Shown in pieces: positions 34,295-43,289 of a stretch of 64,000 nucleotides of DNA; position 1 is the stretch's first letter; each line of letters opens with the position of its first letter. The stretch covers positions 3,720,001 to 3,784,000 of the forward strand of contig NZ_CP046444.1 in NCBI RefSeq assembly GCF_014083945.1, read 5' to 3'. A program made the position numbers and the translations under genes. Below the pieces are notes generated by a model, which saw only the letters and a program-made list of their open reading frames with translations, made no database searches and was not told the origin of the DNA. The stretch comes from Granulicella sp. 5B5. Lineage in GTDB: Bacteria > Acidobacteriota > Terriglobia > Terriglobales > Acidobacteriaceae.

Positions 34295-36307
34295 ATGTCG
34301 GAATGGGGACGGAAGGAATACTCGAAAGCATGGCCGAGCCGGACGCCGGTTTGGGCGTGGACGGCAACGCTCCTATCGCTGGCATTATTCGTCGGGATGC
34401 TGACGCTCCAATACCGGACGAGTTGGACGGCGGCGGAGAGTCTGTACTTGACGGACTACCTGAAGAGCGGAGCGCGGGGCAAGGTGTCGGCAACGGCGGC
34501 GAGCAAGTACACGCTGCTGGAGGCGGTGGTCGGCAAGGGCCAGCGCCTTGTGATGGACGACGAGATAGAGCATGTTCCATCGTTGGACGGTAGGCCTGGC
34601 TACAGGCTGACTGACGAGGGTGTGAAGCACGGCATCGCGCGGCTGACCTGGGTGAGGGGTACGTTCAACGACCGGATGCTGCATCGGATCATGGGTGAGG
34701 CCGTCTATGAGAATGTCGGGAGCTGGGAGTTCTACCGGCTTCCCTTGTCCCTCGCAGTCGCGTTCTTCGCTCTTGCGCTGCTCTTGGCGGTGCCGAAGGA
34801 CCGAGCGCGGAGGATGATTTGGAAGCATGGCAGGAGGCTACGCGGGCCGGAGCTGGTGACGACAGCGGAGTTCAACGAGAAGTTGGGCAAGTCGAAGCTC
34901 TTGACGACTCATCTGCCGGATGGCATCGCACTCATCAATGAGGAGCGGAGCTGGATCGATAGGGTCATGCGCAATGATTTAAGTCGCTGGGCGCGGGTTC
35001 CGCGCGACCGTGAGGCGATGCACTTCCTCATCGTAGGAGACAGCGGCACTGGCAAGAGCGCGGCCATAAGACAGATACTTTCGCAGGTTTGGGAACGCGG
35101 CGAAGCGGCCATCGTCTACGACCCGGCGATGGAATATCTGCCGCAGTTTTACAACGAAGCCAGGGGCGATGTTGTGCTGAATCCGCTTGATGCGCGGTGT
35201 CCGTTCTGGACTCCCGGCGACGAGGTTCCGCACGAGGCCGAGGCCCTTACGCTGTCCGTCAGCCTGTTCCCAGATCAGGGCCGGGAGAACCGTTTCTTCG
35301 TCGAAGCGCCGAGGAAAATTTTCGCGCACCTAATCAATTTGAGGCCGACGCCGGAGGAGCTAACGTACTGGATGGCGAACGCGGATGAGATCGACAAGCG
35401 AATCGCCGGGACGGAGATGGCGGCGATGATTGAGAAAGGTGCGGCGAACCAGCGCAGCGGCGTTCTGGGGTCGCTGAATATGGTGGCGGATGCGTTCAAG
35501 CTGCTGCCCAGAGAGTCGGAGACGAAGCAGCGTTGGAGCACGGTCGAGTGGGCAAAGAAGCGCAAAGGATGGGTGTTCCTGACATCGAAACCGACGATGC
35601 GGGAGAGGATGCGCCCGCTCATCAGCCTTTGGCTGGACTTGCTTGTGTTGCGTCTGATGAATGAGGAATCGAGCACCCGCAAGACGTGGTTCGTGCTCGA
35701 CGAGCTGGCCAGCTTGCAGCATCTCCCGCAGCTTAAAACGGCGGTGACGGAGAACAGAAAGTCGAATAATCCGATGGTGCTGGGCTTCCAGGGCAAGGCA
35801 CAGGTGGAAGCTCTATACGGCCACGTGGCGGAGGCGATGCTCTCGCAGCCGGCGACGAAGATCTTCCTCAAAACCAGTGAGCCTCATGCGTCCGAATGGA
35901 TCTCGAAAGCCATCGGCGAAATCGAAATCGAACGCTTCCGCGAATCGCGGACAGTGGGCCGGTTCCCAGCGAACTCGCAAAACGAGCAGCGCGACATCAC
36001 GCGGGAGCCGTTGGTTATGTCGTCGGAGGTGGCGGGTCTTGACCCGTTGCATGGCTACTTAAAACACGGCAATCTGGTCGTGCGGATGCGCTTCCCGTAT
36101 CTTGAGCTGCCAAACAATGCGCGGAAGTTCGTCGAACGGGAGGTGACCGCGACGGCTGAAAAACTAGCCGCGCAGCCGGAGCCTGTTGCGGTCAAAGAAG
36201 CCGAGCCGGTGATCGAGGTTGCTCCTCCGAAGAAGCAGCCGGTCGCCGTCTCCGAGCAGTTGAAGCCGCTCGCCCAAGTCAGTGAACAGCAGCACTTTTT
36301 CGAGTAA
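34295..36307 (+). CDS. Type IV coupling protein (TrwB/TraD-like)
   Basis: A 670-residue membrane ATPase. Two N-terminal membrane helices (about residues 20-40 and 148-166) flank a periplasmic segment. Walker A is GDSGTGKSA at about residue 248 and Walker B is WFVLDELASLQHLP at about 467. The ELASLQ motif and the AAIVYDPAMEYLPQFY segment are typical of the TrwB AAD-binding group. It would link the relaxase-DNA complex to a type IV secretion channel. The C-terminal 60 residues are Pro/Glu/Val-rich and probably disordered. It is 6 bp from the relaxase gene. Confidence 0.9.
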   Translation: MSEWGRKEYSKAWPSRTPVWAWTATLLSLALFVGMLTLQYRTSWTAAESLYLTDYLKSGARGKVSATAASKYTLLEAVVGKGQRLVMDDEIEHVPSLDGRPGYRLTDEGVKHGIARLTWVRGTFNDRMLHRIMGEAVYENVGSWEFYRLPLSLAVAFFALALLLAVPKDRARRMIWKHGRRLRGPELVTTAEFNEKLGKSKLLTTHLPDGIALINEERSWIDRVMRNDLSRWARVPRDREAMHFLIVGDSGTGKSAAIRQILSQVWERGEAAIVYDPAMEYLPQFYNEARGDVVLNPLDARCPFWTPGDEVPHEAEALTLSVSLFPDQGRENRFFVEAPRKIFAHLINLRPTPEELTYWMANADEIDKRIAGTEMAAMIEKGAANQRSGVLGSLNMVADAFKLLPRESETKQRWSTVEWAKKRKGWVFLTSKPTMRERMRPLISLWLDLLVLRLMNEESSTRKTWFVLDELASLQHLPQLKTAVTENRKSNNPMVLGFQGKAQVEALYGHVAEAMLSQPATKIFLKTSEPHASEWISKAIGEIEIERFRESRTVGRFPANSQNEQRDITREPLVMSSEVAGLDPLHGYLKHGNLVVRMRFPYLELPNNARKFVEREVTATAEKLAAQPEPVAVKEAEPVIEVAPPKKQPVAVSEQLKPLAQVSEQQHFFE

Positions 36308-36313
36308 CCAATC

Positions 36314-39064
36314 ATGGTGACGCTCTCAAAACCGATCAGCGCTGGACAGGCTCAGGCGTATCACAAAGAGGAGTTCGCCAACGCCAAGGAGAACTACTAC
36401 ACGGAGGGTGAGCGTGTGCGTGGTGAGTGGCAGGGAAAGCTTGCCACGAGTTTCGGATTGACCGGCGAGGTTCAGGAGGAGCAGTTCGCCCGACTGTCCG
36501 AAGGCCAGCATCCGTTGACGGGCGAGCAACTTGTTCGGCATCAGACGGCGCGTGAATACGAGAACGGGCGTGGTGAGATGGTACGTTCCATGGAGCATCG
36601 GGCCGGTTGGGATGCGACGTTTAGCGCGCCGAAATCTGTCTCGCTAACCGCGCTTGTTGGAGGCGATGACCGGATTCGAGAGGCCCATCGGGAAAGTGTG
36701 ATGGTCGCGCTAAACGAGATGGAGAGGTACGTTCAGGCGCGAATCGGTGGCAACATTCCGGCACAGACGACGGGTGCATGGGCTGTCGCCAAGTTCGAGC
36801 ATGACAGCAGCCGACCCGTCGAAGGGTACGCCGCACCGCAGCTTCATACCCATGCGGTCGTCTTCAATATCACCGAAACGGCGGACGGCGATACGCGGGC
36901 GTTACAGCCGCAGGAACTGTATAAAACGCAACAGTACGCGACGGCGGTCTATCGGTCGGAGTTAGCGGCGCGTTTGCAGGGCATGGGCTATGAGATCGAG
37001 CGCGGGGGGCACGGCCAGCCGGAGATCAAAGGCTACTCGCGCGAGTACATGGAGGCATCGAGTCCGCGACGACAGCAAATCAAAGATCATCTTGCGGAGC
37101 ATGGCCGCACCGGCCCTGAAGCTGCGGAGATAGCAGCGCATCACACGCGCGGCAACAAACAGAATCTCTCACACGATGAGGTGCGAGCCCAGCATCAGGC
37201 TATGGCAACCGCACACGGAGATCAGCCGCAGCGGGTTGTCCTTGCAGCGGCACAGCGCCCCGCTGTCGAGCTTGCCTCGGAACGATCATTGACCGCCGCA
37301 GCCAACGGCATGAGCTACGCGCGAGAGCGTGGCATGGAGCGGGAGGCCGTGACCGACGAGCGTTCTTTGATGCGTGACGCACTCAAACACACGATGGGAG
37401 AGGCACGATTGCCGGAGATACGCGCCGAGTTCGGGCGGCGGGTTGAGGCGTCGGAACTGATCGAGGTGGCACATCGAGAAGGCGCGGCTGGACGCACGTT
37501 CACAACTCGCGAGATGCAAGCCTACGAGCGCGAGCTGATTGACAGGATGAAGTTGAGCCAGGGCAACCGTGAGGTATTGGCGGACGGCAACGTGCGGCAG
37601 CAGACGATGGAGCAGCATCCGCATCTGAGCTTGAGCCAGCGGAATGCCGTCGATACGGTGCTGACAAGCCGCGACCAGATGATGGCCTTGGAGGGCGTTG
37701 CCGGTGCCGGGAAGACAACATCCTTAGCCGCCGTTCGTGATGCTGCTGTGAGCGCGGGCTATGAGGTCGAGGGGCTTGCGCCGACCTCGAGAGCCGCACA
37801 GAAACTCGGCGAGGCGGGCATGGAGACGCACACGTTGCAGCATCATCTCGCGCGTGGGGACAGGACCGACGACGGCCAGAAACGGCTCTATGTGATCGAC
37901 GAATCAAGCATGGCGAGCACCAAGCAGATGCACACGTTCGTCGAGCGGATAAGGGAAAATGACCGTGTTCTCTTCGTGGGTGACACGCGGCAGCATGAGG
38001 CGGTGGAGGCCGGGAGGCCTTACGCGCAGTTGCAGGAGGCGGGGCTTCGCACGGCGCGTCTTGACGAGATCATCCGGCAGAAAGACCCTGCTCTGAAGGA
38101 GGTTGTTGAGCAGCTTGCGAGAGGCGAGGTGCGGGATGCCATCGGCAATCTCAACGAACAGGGGCGGGTGCATGAGATCGGCGACCGACAGGAGCGCATC
38201 GCGGAGATTGCCCGTGAGTATGTGCGTTCGCCTGAGAACACGTTGGTAGTCTCGCCCGACAATGAAAGCCGCCGCGAGATCAACCAGCACATCCATCGAG
38301 CGATGCAGGACACCGGCCAGGTGAAGGATGAAGAGCATCGGTTGCATGTGCTCTTCGCACGGCAAGACATCACTGGAGCCGACCGGCAATACGCGCAGAA
38401 CTACGAGAGTGGCAACGTAATCCGCTACTCGAAAGGGTCGAAGCCGCTCGGCATCGAGGCGGGGGAATATGCGCGTGTGGCCCGTACTGAGCCGGAGAAT
38501 AACATCGTCACGGTAACGCGTAAGAGCGGCGAGGAGTTGAGCTATGACCCGCGCCGGTTGCAGGGCGTGACGGTCTACCGCGACAGCGAACGCGCGTTTG
38601 CAGAGGGCGACCGGGTACAGTTGACCGCCCCGTATCACGAGCAAAAGCTGGCGAATCGTGAGCTGGGGACGGTGGAGCAGATCGACGGCGGCGGAAACCT
38701 GAAACTGAAGATGGACTCGGGTCGTGAGGTCGAATTCAACGCTCGACAGCATCCGCATCTCGATTACGGCTATGCGGTGACGAGCCACAGCAGCCAAGGC
38801 CAGACCGCCGACCGGGTGCTGATTCACGTTGACTCCGAACAGGCGCACGGCGAGCTGCTGAATAGTCGCATGGCGTATGTCTCCGTCTCTCGGGCGCAGT
38901 ACGACGCACAGATTTACACGAACGACGCGGCAACGCTGGGCCAAGAGTTGAGTCGTGATGTATCGAAGTCCGTTGCACTTGAGGATGTGGGTATCGCGAA
39001 GAGCCTTGACCCACAGCCGGTTCAGCAGATCGTAGAACAGCTTGGATTGGGTTTGAGTCTTTAG
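36314..39064 (+). CDS. MobF-family conjugative relaxase (TrwC/TraI-like)
   Basis: A 916-residue protein. The N-terminal relaxase domain has QLHTHAVVFN (His triad with the upstream DATFSAPKSVS motif) at about residues 175-185, and tyrosines at about positions 28-29 and beyond that could be the nicking residues. The second half is an SF1B helicase: GVAGAGKTTS at about 461, YVIDESSMAS and a terminal AVTSHSSQGQT and YVSVSRA. It would nick oriT and unwind the transferred strand. A complete length with no break suggests a functional gene. Confidence 0.93.
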   Translation: MVTLSKPISAGQAQAYHKEEFANAKENYYTEGERVRGEWQGKLATSFGLTGEVQEEQFARLSEGQHPLTGEQLVRHQTAREYENGRGEMVRSMEHRAGWDATFSAPKSVSLTALVGGDDRIREAHRESVMVALNEMERYVQARIGGNIPAQTTGAWAVAKFEHDSSRPVEGYAAPQLHTHAVVFNITETADGDTRALQPQELYKTQQYATAVYRSELAARLQGMGYEIERGGHGQPEIKGYSREYMEASSPRRQQIKDHLAEHGRTGPEAAEIAAHHTRGNKQNLSHDEVRAQHQAMATAHGDQPQRVVLAAAQRPAVELASERSLTAAANGMSYARERGMEREAVTDERSLMRDALKHTMGEARLPEIRAEFGRRVEASELIEVAHREGAAGRTFTTREMQAYERELIDRMKLSQGNREVLADGNVRQQTMEQHPHLSLSQRNAVDTVLTSRDQMMALEGVAGAGKTTSLAAVRDAAVSAGYEVEGLAPTSRAAQKLGEAGMETHTLQHHLARGDRTDDGQKRLYVIDESSMASTKQMHTFVERIRENDRVLFVGDTRQHEAVEAGRPYAQLQEAGLRTARLDEIIRQKDPALKEVVEQLARGEVRDAIGNLNEQGRVHEIGDRQERIAEIAREYVRSPENTLVVSPDNESRREINQHIHRAMQDTGQVKDEEHRLHVLFARQDITGADRQYAQNYESGNVIRYSKGSKPLGIEAGEYARVARTEPENNIVTVTRKSGEELSYDPRRLQGVTVYRDSERAFAEGDRVQLTAPYHEQKLANRELGTVEQIDGGGNLKLKMDSGREVEFNARQHPHLDYGYAVTSHSSQGQTADRVLIHVDSEQAHGELLNSRMAYVSVSRAQYDAQIYTNDAATLGQELSRDVSKSVALEDVGIAKSLDPQPVQQIVEQLGLGLSL

Positions 39065-39076
39065 GAGTGTTGCAAT

Positions 39077-39106
39077 ACGTCATCCTTTATAATCAACTAA
39101 TGACGT
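39077..39106 (+). promoter_or_regulatory. abiE promoter with inverted-repeat operator
   Basis: A TATAAT -10 hexamer (39088-39093) is bracketed by an inverted repeat, ACGTCAT (39077-39083) and ATGACGT (39100-39106). This is where an AbiEi-type antitoxin would bind to repress its own operon. No clear -35 hexamer is seen at 17 bp. Confidence 0.6.
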
Positions 39107-39122
39107 TTTGAGACAATCCACG

Positions 39123-39719
39123 ATGACAAACAACATGGTTAAGACAATACGGTATGTCGGCAAGCACGGGATCGTCAGACCCCGCGATCTTGAGGCGCTC
39201 GGCATTCCGCGCGAATATCTCCTGCGTCTGTACCGGCGAGGCAAACTCAGCCGAACTGGTCGCGGCGTCTACACTCTGCCCGACGCGGCCATTACCGAGA
39301 GACATTCCTATGCTGAGGTGACGAAGCGAGTTCCGGGAGCTGTTCTGTGCCTTCTAACGGCGCTCGCTTTCCATGAGATTACGACTCAGAACCCATCGTC
39401 GATATGGATTGCCCTGGGGAAGGGCGCTAGAACGCCCGTGCTGGAGTCTCCTTCGCTAAGGATTGCTCGACTGTCCGGGCCGTCCCTCACAGAAGGCATT
39501 GAGACCCATCGTGTCGAGGGCATTTCCGTCCGTGTGTACTCCGCTGCAAAGACCGTCGCGGACTGCTTTAAGTTTCGGAACAAGATCGGCCTCGATGTCG
39601 CAATCGAGGCTCTAAGAGATTGCCTTTCGCAGAGGAAGGCGAGCATCAACGACATCTACCGCTACGCTAAGATTTGCCGCGTCAGCAATGTCATTCGCCC
39701 ATACATGGAGGCCCTATGA
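39123..39719 (+). CDS. abiEi: AbiEi-like antitoxin/transcriptional regulator
   Basis: About 198 residues from the ATG at 39123. The N-terminal winged helix is GIVRPRDLEALGIPREYLLR, followed by a GKLSRTGRGVYTL wing. The C-terminal domain has VYSAAKTVADCFKFRNKIGL, shared by AbiEi family proteins. It is the type IV antitoxin that also represses its own promoter. Its stop codon overlaps the start of the toxin gene (ATGA), so the pair is translationally coupled. Confidence 0.85.
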   Translation: MTNNMVKTIRYVGKHGIVRPRDLEALGIPREYLLRLYRRGKLSRTGRGVYTLPDAAITERHSYAEVTKRVPGAVLCLLTALAFHEITTQNPSSIWIALGKGARTPVLESPSLRIARLSGPSLTEGIETHRVEGISVRVYSAAKTVADCFKFRNKIGLDVAIEALRDCLSQRKASINDIYRYAKICRVSNVIRPYMEAL

Positions 39720-40633
39720 CGCGAGAACCCAACAAGAATCCGGCGGCATCCATCCGAGCCAGGCTCCTCTCCCTTTCCCGCGAGAAGGGCGAAGACTATC
39801 AGAGAGTGCTCGGCAGATTCGCCATTGAAAGATTCCTCTATAGGCTGGGGATTTCGACCTACAGAGATCGCTTTGTGCTCAAAGGCGCAACGCTCTTTAC
39901 GCTCTGGACCGGGGAGACCCATCGACCGACAAAGGACTTGGATTTGCTTGGCTGGGGCTCCTCTGCCATCGCTGACGTAGAACAGGTCTTCCGTGACATC
40001 TGCGAAATCACGGAGGACGACGGCATTGTCTTTGACAGCCAATCCGTAGAAGGGACGACGATCAAAGAGAATGACGAGTACAACGGTGTTCACGTAAGGT
40101 TCCGCGCTCAACTCGCTGGGGCGCAGATGAGTTTGCAGGTCGATATCGGATTTGGCGATGCGGTTTTCCCAGAGCCTGAGCTGGCGACTTTCCCTGTACT
40201 TCTGCCAATGTCAGCGCCGATCATTCGAGCTTACCCACGGGAGGCGTCGATTGCGGAAAAGTTGCACGCGATGGTTCAACTCGACATCCGCAACAGCCGA
40301 ATGAAAGATTTCTACGACATCTGGTTTATGGCGAACACATGGACATTCAGGTTGGAATCCTTGCGTAATGCAATCGCGCTGTCCTTCCAGCGGCGCGGTT
40401 CGGTGATGCCGAATGGCGTCCCATTTGCGCTCACCGACGAGTTCTTGACCGATGCACAGAAATTGCAGTTATGGAAAGCTTTTGCGGGACGCCTGAACGT
40501 TGGTGATAAAGCTCTTACTCTCGCCGAAGTAGGGGCCGTGCTCCGCGCTTTCCTTGTGCCGTGTCTTTCATCTAAGAGCGATATCGCTCAAGTGTGGACG
40601 CCGACCATCGGCTGGCACGAGTCCGAGAGCTAA
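39716..40633 (+). CDS. abiEii: AbiEii-like nucleotidyltransferase toxin
   Basis: A 305-residue protein of the AbiEii/AbiGii family. The nucleotidyltransferase motif is FVLKGATLFTLW followed by TKDLDLLGWG (Gly-x then Asp-x-Asp) at about residues 48-77. The segments YPREASIAEKLHAMVQL and RMKDFYDIWFM are family hallmarks. Known AbiEii/MenT toxins add nucleotides to tRNA acceptor ends and stop translation, leading to abortive infection. The start overlaps the antitoxin stop codon. Confidence 0.87.
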   Translation: MTREPNKNPAASIRARLLSLSREKGEDYQRVLGRFAIERFLYRLGISTYRDRFVLKGATLFTLWTGETHRPTKDLDLLGWGSSAIADVEQVFRDICEITEDDGIVFDSQSVEGTTIKENDEYNGVHVRFRAQLAGAQMSLQVDIGFGDAVFPEPELATFPVLLPMSAPIIRAYPREASIAEKLHAMVQLDIRNSRMKDFYDIWFMANTWTFRLESLRNAIALSFQRRGSVMPNGVPFALTDEFLTDAQKLQLWKAFAGRLNVGDKALTLAEVGAVLRAFLVPCLSSKSDIAQVWTPTIGWHESES

Positions 40634-40650
40634 TCCCAGCTTCAAATCGA

Positions 40651-40740
40651 GCCGCTGAAGCGGCGTACCCTCTGCTCCCGCGTCAGTAAAGGCTCTCCGC
40701 TACGCTTCGACCGCTGGCGCGGCGCTTCGTGGCCTTGACA
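40651..40740. repeat. Interspersed repeats behind abiE
   Basis: GCCGCTGAAGCGGCGTACCC (40651-40670) is another copy of the GCTGAAGC hairpin with GTACC. The following GGCTCTCCGCTACGCTTCGA (40688-40707) resembles the CTCTCCGCT element. Thus host-type repeats are present on the mobile element as well. Confidence 0.65.
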
Positions 40741-40769
40741 GACGCCTCCGCTCCGGGTGATTTCCAATT

Positions 40770-40810
40770 ATGAGAAGAATGTATTCTTCTCATGTGTCCA
40801 GGAACACATG
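40770..40810. promoter_or_regulatory. Two adjacent perfect hairpins upstream of the DUF2130 gene
   Basis: ATGAGAAGAAT (40770-40780), spacer GT, ATTCTTCTCAT (40783-40793), then CATGTGT (40791-40797), CCAGGA, ACACATG (40804-40810). The two share the bases CAT. They end 34 bp before the gene start and could be an operator, a terminator for abiE transcription, or alternative RNA structures. Confidence 0.5.
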
Positions 40811-40844
40811 AAGACGCAACTGTCCTATCTGATGAGGAATGGCT

Positions 40845-42668
40845 ATGCATGAGATAAGCTGCCCGCATTGCGGGAAAGCATTCAAGATTGACGAGGCAGG
40901 GTACGCGGACATTCTGAAGCAGGTGCGAGATGGTGACTTCGAGCGCCAGTTGCACGAGCGGCTTGAGTTGGCAGAGCAGGACAAGCGGAACGCCGTGGAA
41001 CTCGCCCAAGCGAAGGCCACCAGCGAAGCGCAAAAGGATGCGGCTGCCAAGGACGCCCAGATTCAGGAACTGAAGGCCAAGGTCGATGCGGGAGAGGCAG
41101 CGCGTAAGATTGCCGTGACCGAAGCCTTAGGTGCCGTAGAGAAGGAGCGCGATGCGCTTGCAGGCGAACTTGAACTGGCTAAGCAGGACAAACTGAATGC
41201 CGTTGAACTCGCCCAAACGAAGGCCGCCAGCGAAGCGCAAAAGGATACGGCTGCCAAGGACGCTCAGATTCAGGAGCTGAAGGCTAAGGTCGATGCCGGA
41301 GAGACCGCGCGTAAGCTTGCCGTTACTGAGGCTCTGAGTGCCGTGGAGAAAGAGCGCGATGCGCTTGCAGGCGAACTCGAACTGGCCAAGCAGGACAAGC
41401 TGAACGCCGTCGAACTCGCTCAAACGAAGGCCACCAGCGAAGCGCAAAAGGATGCGGCTGCCAAGGACGCACAGATTCAGGAACTGAAGGCCAAGGTCGA
41501 TGGGGGAGAAGCCGCGCGTAAGCTTGCCGTTACTGAGGCTTTGAGCGCCGTGGAGAAAGAGCGCGATGCGCTCGCAGGCGAACTTGCGCTGGCGAAGCAG
41601 GACAAGCTGAACGCCGTCGAACTCGCCCAAACAAAGGCCGCAAGTGAATCTCAGAAGGATGTTGCAACCAAGGACGCACAGATCCAGGAACTGAAGGCCA
41701 AGCTAGATGCCGGGGAAGCTGCACAGAAGCTCGCGATTAGCGAGGCGCTCAGTGTGGTAGAGAAGGACCGAAATAAACTTCAAGGCGACCTCGAAAAAGC
41801 TGAGCTTGAGAAGGAACTTGCTGAAAAGTGCCTAAAAGATAAGTACGAGACGCAAATCAAGGATCGCGACGACGCGATCGAGCGTCTTCGTGACATGAAG
41901 GCCCGCCTATCGACCAAAATGGTTGGTGAGACCCTTGAGCAGCATTGCGAAACTGAATTCAATCGAATACGAGCGACGGCGTTTCCACGGGCATATTTCG
42001 AGAAGGATAATAATGCGCGAACGGGAAGCAAGGGCGATTACATCTTTCGCGACGCGGATGAGGCTGGAACGGAGATTATCTCGATCATGTTCGAGATGAA
42101 GAACGAGGACGATCGTACCGCTACGAAGAAAAGGAACGAGGACTTCCTGAAGCAGCTCGACAAGGATCGCAGTGAGAAGGGGTGCGAGTATGCCGTCCTT
42201 GTCTCCTTGCTTGAGCCTGATAGTGAGTTCTACAACACGGGGATCGTGGATATGTTCCACCGATATCCCAAGATGTATGTAGTCCGACCGCAGTTCTTCA
42301 TCCAGATAGTGGCCTTGCTTCGCAATGCCGCCCTCAAGTCCCTTCAATACAAATCAGAGTTGGCGCTCGTCAGAGCCCAAAACATCGACATCTCTAACTT
42401 CGAAAGCCAACTGCTGACGTTCCAGACGGGATTCGCGAGGAATTACGATTTGGCCTCCAGGCACTTCCAGACCGCCGTTGATGAGATAGACAAGTCGATT
42501 GATCACCTACAAAAAACGAAGGCAGCCCTGCTCGGCACAGTTAATAACCTTCGTCTTGCAAACGACAAGGCTCAGGATGTGACGATTAGAAAATTGACCC
42601 GTGGCAATCCGACGATGGCTGCTAAATTTTCCGATCTCACGAACACAGATCCTTCTGATTCCGAATGA
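40845..42668 (+). CDS. DUF2130 coiled-coil protein with internal 69-residue repeats
   Basis: About 607 residues. I take ATG 40845, which GAGG precedes by 7 bp; ATG 40839 is the alternative. The N-terminus has a CPHCGKAF zinc-ribbon-like half. Residues of about 41-316 are four tandem 69-residue coiled-coil units, each containing [11 protein letters not shown]. The C-terminal 250 residues are the DUF2130 domain, with [23 protein letters not shown] and [12 protein letters not shown]. The Asp and Glu-x-Lys pattern there resembles a PD-(D/E)xK nuclease fold. Its function is not known. It is the last gene before attR. Confidence 0.8.
   Translation: MHEISCPHCGKAFKIDEAGYADILKQVRDGDFERQLHERLELAEQDKRNAVELAQAKATSEAQKDAAAKDAQIQELKAKVDAGEAARKIAVTEALGAVEKERDALAGELELAKQDKLNAVELAQTKAASEAQKDTAAKDAQIQELKAKVDAGETARKLAVTEALSAVEKERDALAGELELAKQDKLNAVELAQTKATSEAQKDAAAKDAQIQELKAKVDGGEAARKLAVTEALSAVEKERDALAGELALAKQDKLNAVELAQTKAASESQKDVATKDAQIQELKAKLDAGEAAQKLAISEALSVVEKDRNKLQGDLEKAELEKELAEKCLKDKYETQIKDRDDAIERLRDMKARLSTKMVGETLEQHCETEFNRIRATAFPRAYFEKDNNARTGSKGDYIFRDADEAGTEIISIMFEMKNEDDRTATKKRNEDFLKQLDKDRSEKGCEYAVLVSLLEPDSEFYNTGIVDMFHRYPKMYVVRPQFFIQIVALLRNAALKSLQYKSELALVRAQNIDISNFESQLLTFQTGFARNYDLASRHFQTAVDEIDKSIDHLQKTKAALLGTVNNLRLANDKAQDVTIRKLTRGNPTMAAKFSDLTNTDPSDSE
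40965..41792 (+). repeat. Four tandem 207 bp repeats inside the DUF2130 gene
   Basis: Units start at 40965, 41172, 41379 and 41586. The period is exactly 207 bp (69 codons). Units 2 and 3 differ by few bases; unit 4 is more diverged. The count is likely to vary between strains by slippage or recombination. Confidence 0.9.
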
Positions 42669-42764
42669 ACCAGACCATTGAGCTCCGAGGCTCGCGGTGG
42701 CTCCAAATCGCCCATGTCGCCACTGTATATCCGCGCAGAAATCAATCGAATCCGGTCTCGAAAA

Positions 42765-42786
42765 CTGTGCCCAAACTGTGCCCAAA
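42765..42786 (+). repeat. Right pair of 11 bp direct repeats, probable integrase arm sites
   Basis: CTGTGCCCAAA twice, identical to 24244-24265 and in the same orientation, 101 bp inside the right attachment repeat. Confidence 0.7.
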
Positions 42787-42887
42787 CATCCAGAACAACC
42801 CCTCACAGAACCGCATGGAACCGCACCAGTGAGTCCTCTAAGTCGTTGTAAACGCTGTATTTTCAATAGCTACAAAGCAGTGGATAG

Positions 42888-42945
42888 GGACTCAAAATCC
42901 GCCGAGGGCAACCTCGTGGGGGTTCGCCCCCCCCTCCCGGCACCA
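42888..42945 (+). repeat. Right attachment-site repeat (attR), displaced tRNA-Leu 3' half
   Basis: The 58 bp copy of the tRNA-Leu 3' half. Its one difference from the left copy changes the T-loop from TTCGA to TTCGC, which would be harmful in a working tRNA. That fits a displaced copy free of selection. The 345 bp that follow (42946-43289) contain no gene that I can support. Confidence 0.92.
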
Positions 42946-43289
42946 TAGAATCAAACAGTTAGCTCATCGTGTTTTATCCCTCACTTTCTATGCTTAAACT
43001 TTGAGCCTAGTTTAGGCATAGTTGCCGGATGCCGGGTACTGGTTCTCTGAGGTAAGTTATTGCTGGCTCAGGGAAAAGGTACGAGAGCCTTCCTGAAGTC
43101 AACGGACTTTGGAACCTCTGCCGGCGATTGAGTAAGCCCCTCTTTTTATCCTTCCAACATACACAGCATCTATTTCTCCTTATTCCCAAATTGAGGACGT
43201 AAGAAAACCTGCACGGATTTGACCGAGGAAGTCTTTGGCTGCACGATTCGATGCACCCGACGGAAACGCTTCGAATCAGAAGAGCCAAA

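Larger units (their letters stand above)
24139..42945. mobile_element. 18.7 kb integrative and mobilizable element in tRNA-Leu(CAA)
   Basis: Bounded by the 58 bp tRNA direct repeat. It contains, in order, an OLD-family nuclease, a giant SF1 helicase-nuclease, integrase and excisionase-like genes, an unknown RHH-like protein, a small relaxosome-like protein, a coupling protein, a MobF relaxase, an AbiE toxin-antitoxin pair and a DUF2130 coiled-coil protein. A relaxase and coupling protein without VirB-type channel genes define a mobilizable rather than self-transmissible element. Pairs of CTGTGCCCAAA direct repeats lie inside both ends. The integrase is 7 kb from the left end rather than adjacent to it, which is unusual and suggests the defence module was added between attL and int. 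Confidence 0.9.

Noticed and set aside
24139-42945. Self-transmissible integrative conjugative element
   Set aside because: Relaxase and coupling protein are present, but none of the VirB/Tra channel genes are, so only mobilization in trans is supported.
43007-43288. 93-residue minus-strand ORF next to attR
   Set aside because: Composition is Arg/Ser-rich without motifs, and it overlaps the integrase relic on the other strand.
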